Notes: generated by a model from the letters alone, not told the origin. Numbered from the stretch's first letter, positions 1 through 6,245 are shown. The stretch is DNA of 7,695 nt from Bacteroidales bacterium (GCA_900769785.1 CAAGHV010000103.1:1-7695); one strand, 5' to 3'. Made by a program: numbers and translations.

Positions 1-26
1 TCTATTTTCAAGAAGTTATATTCCAT
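1..26 (-). CDS. Possible 5' end of a leftward gene (8 codons, partial)
   Basis: On the minus strand an ATG at 26-24 opens a frame that stays open to the window edge and reads MEYNFLKI. It lies about 60 nt downstream of the predicted start of the promoter at 92-123, after an A/T-rich leader typical of Bacteroidetes genes. The fragment is too short to name a family, and no Shine-Dalgarno sequence is visible. It rests only on the promoter context and the open frame; an ATG further left, outside the window, could be the true start. Confidence 0.3.
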
Positions 27-91
27 ATATCTCGTTGTTTTATTTTTATTTATAATAGTTTATTGGTTAGAAAACCTTTTGTTTGAGGTTG

Positions 92-123
92 CAAATATAC
101 AGTTTTTTCGGCATACTGCCAAA
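92..123 (-). promoter_or_regulatory. Leftward Bacteroidetes-type promoter (TTTG-N20-TATATTTG)
   Basis: Read on the minus strand, TTTG (123-120) is followed after exactly 20 nt by TATATTTG (99-92). This fits the Bacteroidetes primary sigma factor consensus TTTG-N19-21-TAnnTTTG at every fixed position. Transcription would begin near 85 and run leftward out of the window. The spacer contains the small palindrome GGCA-TAC-TGCC (110-120), which could be an operator half-site pair or chance. The TTTG box lies in the T-rich tail of the preceding terminator. Confidence 0.6.
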
Positions 124-158
124 AGGAAAGGGAACAAAATAATCATTGTTCCCCCTTT
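122..158 (-). terminator. Rho-independent terminator of the DUF3857 operon
   Basis: Four bases past the stop codon of the leftward operon lies a perfect 8-bp stem, GGGAACAA (130-137) with TTGTTCCC (146-153), around an 8-nt loop. Five more pairs (122-126 with 154-158) extend it across a 3-nt bulge. On the minus strand the core stem is followed by TTTCCTTTT, a reasonable though interrupted U-tract. Position and polarity fit termination of the operon at 162-3713. Confidence 0.6.
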
Positions 159-161
159 ATA

Positions 162-1742
162 TTAGTTTTTCTTAAACATCAAATTAGTGTAGTTACTATT
201 GTTCCAATCTACCATCATAGCTCTGAAGGCCTCATAGTCGGCAGGTTTTATCATATCTTTGGTTATTTTCAACTTACGTTTTATTTCCAAGACATTTCCT
301 TTCTGTTCTATCTGTATTTGTATTGAACCGAAAGGTTTTTCATAGCTTAACATCATATTCTTTCCAACATAATGCATACCACTAGGCATTACTATTGTAT
401 AGTCGTAACTTTCATTGGTCTTGCCACAATACAATGGTTGAGTGCGTTTCCCTGTCAAATACATTGGCAATACATTCATTCCACCTTTCACAGCAGTTAT
501 ATCTACTGTATAGCAACCTTTCTGTATTTCCTTTATGTCAAACTTTACCTTTGTACCATTTTGTTCAACACCATTGATTATGTATTTATTGGATTTGGCC
601 GATATTTCATTGGCTTTGGAATCCCATTTCATATCTCTAACCACTACATCTACAACTCTTGGTGACGGTTTCTGACCATGTAGTTTTTTGGTTCCATCCA
701 TATACAAGTCATATTCCTTACCCTCTATATTTGCTTTTACACTAATAGAGTTTTCAGCTATCATTCCAAATTCCTCTCTGCCACATTTATGTGGTATTAT
801 AGGAACATTCAGCTCTGCCAAATAACCGGCTTTACGCAAAAGATCTCTAAGCAACACAGCTTTTTCTACATGATTACCACAACTTGATGCAAATGTAACT
901 TCCGATGATGAAACATTATTATTATTCAAAGTCATAGGTACATGATTATGATTTACATATTTTACCACATAGTCTTGTATAGCCATTGCAGTCTTCATCT
1001 TATCGCCGGCCACAGTCAATTCTAGCAACAATTTATCGGCATTTTTAAGTTCCGACACCTCTACTGTCAAATCGTTTGATGTATGATTTTTGGTTGTAAA
1101 ACACAATGTAGGATATAAGTCTTCTGCTGCAGGCAAGTAATATTCGCCCGATGTTTGTGGCAAATTCTTAAACTGCCATTTGTATGTATTGTTAGTAATT
1201 ATAGGCTTAAGCTCCGAATTTTTAAGTTCGTGATACAACTTCTGTCCGCCGGCAAGCTTTACGATTACTTCATAGTCGGTAACGGGTGCGGATTCGGCCA
1301 ATGTTATTGTTTCACTCAAATTATTAGTGTTACTGGTAATAGTGTAATCCAATACTATTGTGGCACCATATTCCAATGCAGTATGTACCACTACCATTTC
1401 CTTCATTCTACTATAGCGTTCACAGTTTGTACAAGTGGAAGGTAGTTGTTCTACAAAAGCATTGTTTGGTGTTGTTACTCGCGACCCGTCTTTGCGTACG
1501 GTGTACGATTCGTTTATTCTCAATGACTGAAAATCGGGGTTGTAAACTATAAACGTTTCGCCATATACGCTGAAGAACGAACGTAGAGATATAAGTTTCA
1601 ATTCTTTTCGGTAATTATATTCAACAGTACCATCGTCATTTACGGTATATGTACGTTTTATCTTATTGAAGTTGGCATCATGTTGTGCAACGGCAATATT
1701 GGTCATTACAAGGGCTACCAACGCTACTATATATTTCTTCAT
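162..1742 (-). CDS. Exported DUF3857 / degenerate transglutaminase-like protein
   Basis: This is a 526-residue protein, probably periplasmic or outer-membrane associated; its function is unknown. A signal peptide is clear: MKK, a hydrophobic core, then AVA before Gln20. A DUF3857-like beta-rich region spans about 25-220, with a CxxC at 104/107. A transglutaminase-like helix segment (C288-G-N-H-V-E-K-A-x-L-L) lies near 285-305. Aligned without gaps to the upstream paralogue, its nucleophile position is His291 instead of Cys, and the catalytic His position is Asn331, so hydrolase or transferase activity is doubtful. An Asp (349) near the acid position remains. It is the second gene of a leftward operon, 24 nt after the stop of the first. 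I chose the ATG at 1742 because its signal peptide then matches the paralogue in length (both reach Gln20); an in-frame ATG at 1757, 9 nt after that stop, is the alternative. The family is confident, the role is not. Confidence 0.85.
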   Translation of the reverse strand: MKKYIVALVALVMTNIAVAQHDANFNKIKRTYTVNDDGTVEYNYRKELKLISLRSFFSVYGETFIVYNPDFQSLRINESYTVRKDGSRVTTPNNAFVEQLPSTCTNCERYSRMKEMVVVHTALEYGATIVLDYTITSNTNNLSETITLAESAPVTDYEVIVKLAGGQKLYHELKNSELKPIITNNTYKWQFKNLPQTSGEYYLPAAEDLYPTLCFTTKNHTSNDLTVEVSELKNADKLLLELTVAGDKMKTAMAIQDYVVKYVNHNHVPMTLNNNNVSSSEVTFASSCGNHVEKAVLLRDLLRKAGYLAELNVPIIPHKCGREEFGMIAENSISVKANIEGKEYDLYMDGTKKLHGQKPSPRVVDVVVRDMKWDSKANEISAKSNKYIINGVEQNGTKVKFDIKEIQKGCYTVDITAVKGGMNVLPMYLTGKRTQPLYCGKTNESYDYTIVMPSGMHYVGKNMMLSYEKPFGSIQIQIEQKGNVLEIKRKLKITKDMIKPADYEAFRAMMVDWNNSNYTNLMFKKN

Positions 1743-1766
1743 ATTGGTTTTATGCATTTTGGTTTT

Positions 1767-3713
1767 TTATTTCTGTTCTACATTTATTATTATATTTTCA
1801 GCAGCAAACTTTTTCTGAGCATCTACCGCTTTACGGAAAGGAGTCCATTCGTCGGCATCATATACACGTTTGCCAAACGATGCCTTCTGTTCAAAAACAA
1901 TAGTATTACCTTCTATATCATACCCACCTTGGAATGTTACCGACGAAGATTTTACCTTTTCATCTTTGGGCAATAGTATATTATCGGTATCTATGCCTTT
2001 GGGCAATGTTATTGTTTCTTTCACTTCTACCAATCTCGAACAGCGGTCTTTGAATGGGTAGTTACGAGTTTCCATGCTTGTACTCACTCTCAAATGGTTC
2101 ATTGCACGGGTAAACACTCCTTTGGCACATAGTGGCGTAAACATTATTTCGCTATCACTTATGCGGGCATAGCCGGGAATCTTGTACTTATAGGTTATCT
2201 TAACAGGCTGTTTCAAATACTCTTCGGGGTTGGTATATTTGACAGACAAAAGCTGAGCACGAGGGTCAACCTTCAATAGTTCCATCTCTACATTTCTGGC
2301 CCATTCGCTATAACGTGCCGAAAATATTCCACGCACACCGGCATCGCTTTGACCTTCGGCCTCTACTGTAAACTCACCTACAAGGGTACCGTCGGCTTTC
2401 AACTCTGATTTGCCGGTTACATATATATAATGATTTTCGGGTGCCGATACCGGAGTTTCCATAAGGTCGGCACCTTTGGGCAATCCCATAAGGTAGCCTT
2501 GTTGTTGTTCGGCACTGCTCCATAGTTCACGCACATTGGGCACCCATGTTGGGTCCAGCAGTTCATATTGTCCGTTTTTACGCTTAACCACTGTTACGCT
2601 GTGGTTGAATTGGTCGGCAGGAATACGGTCTATACGTTCGCCGGCCATAGTCATGGCAGCATAGCTTTCAAAGCCTGCTGCTCTAAGCATAGCTATAAGC
2701 AAACTTGCTTTGTCCTTACATACGCCACAACGGTCGGTAAAGTTCATCTGTGCATTATGCAATGTAAATCCTTCCCCCTCGCCCATGCTTATACCCGAGT
2801 AACGCATATTATCGGCCACCCAGTGGGTAAGAATACTTATAGAGTCAAGTTCTGTTTTGGCAGGTTTAAGCAATTGTTTTACCTTCTTGGTAAGTTCGGG
2901 AGTGGATTTGAAACTACCGTAGTCTTCATTTACACCATAAAACCACATACTCTTGGCCTCCCAATTGGGCGAAGTTGATAGTAGCAACTTTGTTTCCACA
3001 TCGTTGTTTGCCACCATCGAAGGCTCGCGCTTAATAGGCATTATATCTTTCTTACTGAAAGTGTAAACCACTCTATCGCCATTATATGACACATTGCTAC
3101 TAAGTTCACCATTATATACATTGTATTGCAGATTCTTGTTTTTCAATACATTTACCGAATAAACTTTTTCTTTCACAGGTTGGTTGGCCCAAAAAGGAAC
3201 TATATCGTAGAAGTGTCCTCTCATAGGCGGAATATATTTGCTATCGTCGGCAAGTAAAGCATATGTAAATCCCTTGCGGAAAGTCCATACCTCAATGGCA
3301 TCGCCCGGCATTAGGTTACCTATTTCTACCATCTTTTGGCTTGCACCCCAATATATCATACGTGCAGGAGCCACATAGTCGCATACCTTGTTGGTAAGCA
3401 CTTTGGAACTACCATCACGGCGGTGCACCACCACCTTTTCTATCTCTACATATGCACTTTGCGGGTCGTAGTCTATCTTAAACACGCTATTGTTCTTGGC
3501 ACCTTGGAAGTTCAGAATCTTTATCAACTGATGATTATTCACATAGCTCAACCCCGATTCTTCCATCAGCACCTTTGTAGAGTCGAAAACTGTTACCTGA
3601 TTATAACCTTTGTAATTGTCGGGTCTAACTGCTTTTAGCTGTTCAGTTACCGTTTGCGAGTACGCCATCCCCAACATCGATAGCATACTCAAGAATATAA
3701 ATGTTCTCTTCAT
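1767..3713 (-). CDS. Exported DUF3857 and transglutaminase-like domain protein
   Basis: This 648-residue protein is probably secreted to the periplasm. Residues 1-20 form a signal peptide (MKR, hydrophobic core, AYS before Gln20). A DUF3857-type N-terminal domain covers roughly 35-230 and includes the LMPGDAIEVW segment (134-143) typical of that family. A transglutaminase-like core follows at about 285-395 with what looks like the full triad: Cys332 in RCGVCKDKASLL, His371 in QFNHSV and Asp387 in LLDPTW. The C-terminal 220 residues are beta-rich and resemble the DUF3858-type region of this family. Known relatives belong to the papain-like transglutaminase/protease superfamily, but no substrate is established, so catalysis is inference. 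It is the first gene of a leftward operon with the DUF3857 relative at 162-1742, behind the promoter at 3787-3818. The start is the first ATG and directly begins a signal peptide. Confidence 0.9.
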   Translation of the reverse strand: MKRTFIFLSMLSMLGMAYSQTVTEQLKAVRPDNYKGYNQVTVFDSTKVLMEESGLSYVNNHQLIKILNFQGAKNNSVFKIDYDPQSAYVEIEKVVVHRRDGSSKVLTNKVCDYVAPARMIYWGASQKMVEIGNLMPGDAIEVWTFRKGFTYALLADDSKYIPPMRGHFYDIVPFWANQPVKEKVYSVNVLKNKNLQYNVYNGELSSNVSYNGDRVVYTFSKKDIMPIKREPSMVANNDVETKLLLSTSPNWEAKSMWFYGVNEDYGSFKSTPELTKKVKQLLKPAKTELDSISILTHWVADNMRYSGISMGEGEGFTLHNAQMNFTDRCGVCKDKASLLIAMLRAAGFESYAAMTMAGERIDRIPADQFNHSVTVVKRKNGQYELLDPTWVPNVRELWSSAEQQQGYLMGLPKGADLMETPVSAPENHYIYVTGKSELKADGTLVGEFTVEAEGQSDAGVRGIFSARYSEWARNVEMELLKVDPRAQLLSVKYTNPEEYLKQPVKITYKYKIPGYARISDSEIMFTPLCAKGVFTRAMNHLRVSTSMETRNYPFKDRCSRLVEVKETITLPKGIDTDNILLPKDEKVKSSSVTFQGGYDIEGNTIVFEQKASFGKRVYDADEWTPFRKAVDAQKKFAAENIIINVEQK

Positions 3714-3786
3714 TATCTTATAATTACTTTAATTTCAACATCTAATCTAAGGAAAGACGCATATATCTTATCCTACTAAGCAAGTG

Positions 3787-3818
3787 CAAAGATACTATTT
3801 TTTTCCGACAGATACAAA
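3787..3818 (-). promoter_or_regulatory. Promoter of the DUF3857 operon (TTTG-N20-TATCTTTG)
   Basis: On the minus strand TTTG (3818-3815) is followed after 20 nt by TATCTTTG (3794-3787), matching the Bacteroidetes consensus TTTG-N19-21-TAnnTTTG completely, including the common trailing CA. Transcription would start near 3780, giving a leader of about 65 nt before the ATG at 3713. No operator or riboswitch is evident in the leader. Confidence 0.7.
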
Positions 3819-4039
3819 AGGTGATAATTATAGACATCAAATTATTGATATCCAACAACCACATATAGTCATATCTATCAGCATATATGCCGTTTGAAAC
3901 TACTATATATACCGACTTAATGAATTAAATTATATTCACGCACATTTATACCCTACCATCAATCGCTTCGTAATAGGGTATCACAAGAGTGATGATATAC
4001 CGTCATTAATCGGACAATACACTACCTCTAAAATACATG

Positions 4040-4109
4040 GTGATATAGATAAATTTTCCTCACGATAACGTGGCAACTACTACGCGATATAAATAAATCT
4101 CCCTCGTGA
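4040..4109. repeat. Two degenerate 26-nt direct repeats, 44-nt period
   Basis: Bases 4040-4065 and 4084-4109 align without gaps at 20 of 26 positions, sharing GATATA, ATAAAT and CCTC blocks in the same order. All six differences are transitions. The units are separated by 18 nt. They resemble no insertion-sequence end or CRISPR repeat that I know, and there are only two copies here. Chance similarity in A/T-rich DNA cannot be excluded. Confidence 0.35.
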
Positions 4110-4116
4110 CACAAAT

Positions 4117-4147
4117 TTTGTTACTTGGTTTGTACTTTTTTTATTTG
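4117..4147 (+). promoter_or_regulatory. Weak upstream promoter-like sequence toward aroQ
   Basis: TTTG (4117-4120) is followed after 19 nt by TTTATTTG (4140-4147), one mismatch from TAnnTTTG. It would give aroQ a leader of roughly 130 nt. The sequence here is T-rich, so a match of this quality can easily arise by chance, and a better candidate lies closer to the gene. Confidence 0.2.
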
Positions 4148-4210
4148 TAGTTCTGCAAATTGTTATGTACTACTATCGGAATAATTTAGATATACCTATT
4201 GGTACATTAT

Positions 4211-4242
4211 CTTGCTAGATTAAAAAAATGTTTGTACATTTG
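4211..4242 (+). promoter_or_regulatory. aroQ promoter (CTTG-N20-TACATTTG)
   Basis: TACATTTG (4235-4242), followed by CA, matches the Bacteroidetes -7 box at all fixed positions. Twenty bases upstream is CTTG (4211-4214), three of four matches to the -33 TTTG box. The start point would be about 4249, giving a leader of about 33 nt. Because the promoter overlaps codons of the longer in-frame reading from 4228, it supports 4282 as the real aroQ start. Confidence 0.6.
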
Positions 4243-4281
4243 CACAATAATTATGTATCAACAACTATCAAACTCAACATC

Positions 4282-4701
4282 ATGAAAGTATTAATATTGA
4301 ATGGTCCCAACTTAAATCTTTTGGGCATACGACAAACCGAAATTTATGGCAAACAAGACTTTCTTTCATACTTTGACGAATTGAAAGGAGCCTATAGCAA
4401 CATACAATTGGAGTACTATCAGAGCAATGTTGAGGGCGAAATCATCAACAAACTACACGAGGTGGGATTCTCGTACGATGGTATTATACTCAATGCCGGC
4501 GGATATACCCACACCTCGGTATCCATACGCGATGCCATAGCAGCCATCAGTACTCCGGTATTGGAGGTACACATATCTAATATATGTGCACGCGAAGAAT
4601 TCCGACACACATCTCTTATATCGCAAGTATGTGTAGGCACTATAGCAGGATTGGGACTACAGGGATACAAATTGGCAATAGATTTCTTTGCAAAAAAATA
4701 A
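4282..4701 (+). CDS. aroQ: Type II 3-dehydroquinate dehydratase
   Basis: This cytoplasmic shikimate-pathway enzyme dehydrates 3-dehydroquinate to 3-dehydroshikimate. The 139 residues are close to the family's usual length of about 140-150, and the whole protein is the single type II domain. Visible family motifs are NGPNLNLLG (7-15), Arg17 and Tyr22 of the active-site lid, QSNVEGEI (47-54), LNAGGYTHTS (70-79) with Asn71, and EVHISN (95-100) with the catalytic base His97, followed by EEFRH with Arg108. All key residues are present. The frame extends upstream to an ATG at 4228, but those 18 residues are not family-like and overlap the promoter, so I start at 4282, where MKVLILNGPN begins directly. 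It is divergent from the DUF3857 operon. The lipoprotein gene follows 70 nt later and may be co-transcribed. Confidence 0.97.
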   Translation: MKVLILNGPNLNLLGIRQTEIYGKQDFLSYFDELKGAYSNIQLEYYQSNVEGEIINKLHEVGFSYDGIILNAGGYTHTSVSIRDAIAAISTPVLEVHISNICAREEFRHTSLISQVCVGTIAGLGLQGYKLAIDFFAKK

Positions 4702-4720
4702 TTTCAATACTATATAAACC

Positions 4721-4748
4721 TTTGGAATAGGTTGAGTGTTTATATTGG
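4721..4748 (+). promoter_or_regulatory. Possible weak promoter of the PepSY-like lipoprotein gene
   Basis: TATATTGG (4741-4748) followed by CA differs from the TAnnTTTG box at one base. A TTTG (4721-4724) lies upstream, but with 16 nt spacing instead of 19-21. A start near 4755 would leave a short leader before the ATG at 4772. Read-through from aroQ is an equally good explanation, since no terminator is seen between the two genes. Confidence 0.25.
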
Positions 4749-4771
4749 CAAACATTAAACACTTGCGACCT

Positions 4772-5260
4772 ATGAAAAAGATAAAAATACTACTCTTAGC
4801 CCTTGGCCTCACAACAGCTACAGCACTAACAGTAAGCTGCGACGATGACGACAGTAATTACACACCGAATTCATCTATAATAGAAATATTCGATGACTAC
4901 TATCCCGATGCCACCGATGTGGACTGGTATTATGTAGGAGGATACTTAGTTGCAGATTTCGAATACTACGGCCAAGATATGGAAGCATGGTTTAGCTATG
5001 ATGGCAAATGGTTATATACCAAAACCGATATTGTATATGCCGACTTACCCATAGAGGTACAAACAAGCCTAATTACAGCCTACATCAATTACGATATCGA
5101 AGACGTAATAAAAATCACAACATCGAAATACGATACTTTCTATAATATAGAAATAGAAAACGACAACGAAGAATTATCATTGCTATACGATGACAGCGGA
5201 GCACTAATAAAAATCTACGCCAATGTGATGCCATACTCGTGGTGGGACAACCTAAACTAA
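4772..5260 (+). CDS. PepSY-like (DUF2874-type) acidic lipoprotein
   Basis: This 162-residue protein has a lipoprotein signal peptide: MKKIK, a hydrophobic stretch, then LTVSC with Cys23 as the lipidated residue. Four Asp follow immediately, resembling the acidic lipoprotein export signals of Bacteroidetes that direct surface exposure. Residues about 35-150 hold PepSY-like repeats: PDATDVDW (45-52), a GGYLVADF strand (57-63), the hallmark MEAWFSYDGKW (70-80), then TDIVYADLP (85-93) and LLYDDSGALIKIY (137-149). This matches the family named putative beta-lactamase-inhibitor-like, PepSY-like, common in gut Bacteroidales. Its ligand is unknown; I do not claim beta-lactamase inhibition. The protein is strongly acidic. 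I start at 4772 instead of the in-frame ATG at 4736 because MKK begins the signal peptide. The gene is followed by a strong terminator at 5312-5338. Confidence 0.88.
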   Translation: MKKIKILLLALGLTTATALTVSCDDDDSNYTPNSSIIEIFDDYYPDATDVDWYYVGGYLVADFEYYGQDMEAWFSYDGKWLYTKTDIVYADLPIEVQTSLITAYINYDIEDVIKITTSKYDTFYNIEIENDNEELSLLYDDSGALIKIYANVMPYSWWDNLN

Positions 5261-5311
5261 GGCATAAAACTACCGAAAATTATTATCCCCAACATCCAAT
5301 ATCTATCTGAA

Positions 5312-5338
5312 AAAGGGTGCTTTCCCAAAGCACCCTTT
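5312..5338 (+). terminator. Strong hairpin terminator, nested in an outer inverted repeat
   Basis: A perfect 12-bp stem, AAAGGGTGCTTT (5312-5323) with AAAGCACCCTTT (5327-5338), encloses a 3-nt CCC loop about 50 nt after the lipoprotein stop codon. The hairpin is symmetric, so it could also stop transcription from the other side. A second inverted repeat surrounds it: ATCTATCTGA (5301-5310) with TCAGATAGAT (5363-5372), a perfect 10 bp extendable to 12 with a G-T pair. The outer arm is followed by eight T (5376-5383). The inner hairpin alone has only TTTCACCTATTTTT after it. Confidence 0.85.
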
Positions 5339-5427
5339 CACCTATTTTTAATACATTAAATATCAGATAGATGTATTTTTTTTATTATTTTCTTGTACAA
5401 AATGACGATTATACCAAAAAAATTTAC

Positions 5428-5435
5428 TAATTTAG
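5428..5435 (+). promoter_or_regulatory. Candidate -7 box of the tonB promoter
   Basis: TAATTTAG (5428-5435) followed by CA differs from TAnnTTTG at a single base. No TTTG box is found 19-21 nt upstream. A start near 5441 would give a leader of about 60 nt ending in a nearly pure A/T stretch (5479-5500), a context common before well-translated Bacteroidetes genes. The terminator just upstream implies that tonB needs its own promoter. Confidence 0.35.
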
Positions 5436-5500
5436 CAGTCAGAAAGGAGCGGTATAAAAATCGCATAAAATGAGTATAAATAATTAAAAATAAAAATATT

Positions 5501-6187
5501 ATGGAAGCAAAAAAATCTCCCAAAGCGGACTTAGAAAGCAAAAAAACGCTGTTTCTCGAGATTGGATTGACTTTTGCATTAGCAGTAGCTTTGTTAGCTT
5601 TCAATTGGAAAAGTTACGAAAAGAAAGAGGCTACTTTTGCACAAGGTGTAGTAATGGAAATACCTGAAGAAACCATTATCCAAACTCAAGAAAACACACC
5701 TCCACCTCCTCCACCAGAACCAGAAGTTCAAATGAGTGAAGATATCCAAATTGTGGAAGACGATGTTGAAATCAAAAACGAACTAGTAATTCAAGACGCT
5801 AACGACTTGAGTAAGCCTGACGTACCTGTAGTAAAAGTAGAAATTCAGGAAGAAGAAGAAGTAGTAGAAGAAGAAATCTTTACCATCGTTGAAGAGCAAC
5901 CTTCATTCCCGGGTGGCGAAGAAAAATTGTTTGAGTACTTGTATTCTAATATCAAGTATCCCCAAGTAGCAAAAGAAAATGGTATCACCGGACGTGTATT
6001 CTTAACCTTCGTTGTTGAAAAAGACGGTTCTATCGCTAATCCAAAAGTTATGCGTGATATAGGCGGTGGATGCGGACAAGAAGCTCTTCGCGTAGTAAAG
6101 AATATGCCAAAATGGAGCCCGGGAAAACAACGTGGTAAACCTGTACGTGTACAGTTCAACTTACCTGTAGTATTTGACCTACAATAA
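5501..6187 (+). CDS. TonB-family energy transducer
   Basis: This 228-residue inner-membrane protein would carry proton-motive-force energy from ExbB/ExbD to TonB-dependent outer-membrane transporters. Residues 1-16 are cytoplasmic with the KADLESKK motif seen in Bacteroidetes TonBs, and a single membrane helix spans about 17-36 (IGLTFALAVALLAF). A periplasmic linker has six consecutive prolines (67-72) followed by a strongly acidic, Glu-rich stretch (about 79-132). The TonB C-terminal domain occupies roughly 135-228: FPGGEEKLFEYL (136-147), YPQVAKENGITGRV (153-166), VVEKDGSI (171-178) and the final strand VRVQFNLPVVF (215-225). It stands alone between two terminators, with no exbB/exbD in view. 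Isoleucine codons are ATC/ATT in 13 of 15 cases, unlike its neighbours, which suggests high expression. Bacteroidetes carry several TonB paralogues, so I give no gene symbol. Confidence 0.93.
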   Translation: MEAKKSPKADLESKKTLFLEIGLTFALAVALLAFNWKSYEKKEATFAQGVVMEIPEETIIQTQENTPPPPPPEPEVQMSEDIQIVEDDVEIKNELVIQDANDLSKPDVPVVKVEIQEEEEVVEEEIFTIVEEQPSFPGGEEKLFEYLYSNIKYPQVAKENGITGRVFLTFVVEKDGSIANPKVMRDIGGGCGQEALRVVKNMPKWSPGKQRGKPVRVQFNLPVVFDLQ

Positions 6188-6213
6188 TACATTATATATA
6201 GTATTAAATCAGA

Positions 6214-6245
6214 AAAAAAGAGCTATTACACGATAGCTCTTTTTT
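6214..6245 (+). terminator. Rho-independent terminator of tonB
   Basis: A 13-bp perfect stem (6214-6226 with 6233-6245) with GAGCTAT/ATAGCTC at its core, flanked by A6 and T6, closes a 6-nt TACACG loop 26 nt after the tonB stop. The A-tract/T-tract symmetry makes it a potential terminator in both directions. It lies only 26 nt before the ABC-F start codon. Confidence 0.88.

Larger units (their letters stand above)
3819..4210. other. Non-coding divergent intergenic region
   Basis: About 390 bases separate the leftward operon promoter from the main aroQ promoter, and stops interrupt all frames. It holds a degenerate direct repeat (4040-4109), a perfect 8-bp inverted repeat (3948-3955 with 3974-3981, 18-nt loop), a competing small hairpin (3977-4001), a 4-bp hairpin CACG-ATAA-CGTG (4061-4072), and a weak rightward promoter-like sequence (4117-4147). 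I see no tRNA, riboswitch or recognisable gene remnant. It may be a decayed sequence or carry an unannotated small RNA; neither is shown. Confidence 0.5.

Noticed and set aside
2568..2978. Plus-strand open frame of 136 codons opposite the transglutaminase gene
   Set aside because: It lies wholly antisense to a clear family member, its translation is Cys/His/Tyr-rich with no recognisable domain, and no promoter precedes it.
4419..4670. Minus-strand open frame of 83 codons inside aroQ
   Set aside because: It is antisense to a complete, conserved enzyme, with no family features and no promoter.
5470..5487. Five-codon upstream reading frame (MSINN) before tonB, with AGGAG at 5445-5449
   Set aside because: It is very short, the AGGAG is too far from the ATG, and Bacteroidetes rarely depend on such sites. 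There is no sign of a leader peptide.
5356..5604. Minus-strand open frame of 82 codons overlapping the tonB start
   Set aside because: It covers the tonB N-terminus and its A/T-rich leader. The Lys/Ile/Phe-rich translation simply reflects base composition.
5697..5725. CCT/CCA-rich run that could look like a microsatellite
   Set aside because: It encodes the proline stretch of the TonB periplasmic linker, which is expected for this family.
5853..5880. GAA/GTA-rich repeat within tonB
   Set aside because: It is explained by the acidic Glu-rich linker; the frame is intact and no exact tandem unit suggests phase variation.
5845..6192. Minus-strand open frame of 115 codons inside tonB
   Set aside because: It is antisense to the conserved TonB C-terminal domain; the Ser/Thr runs come from the Glu-codon repeats on the other strand.
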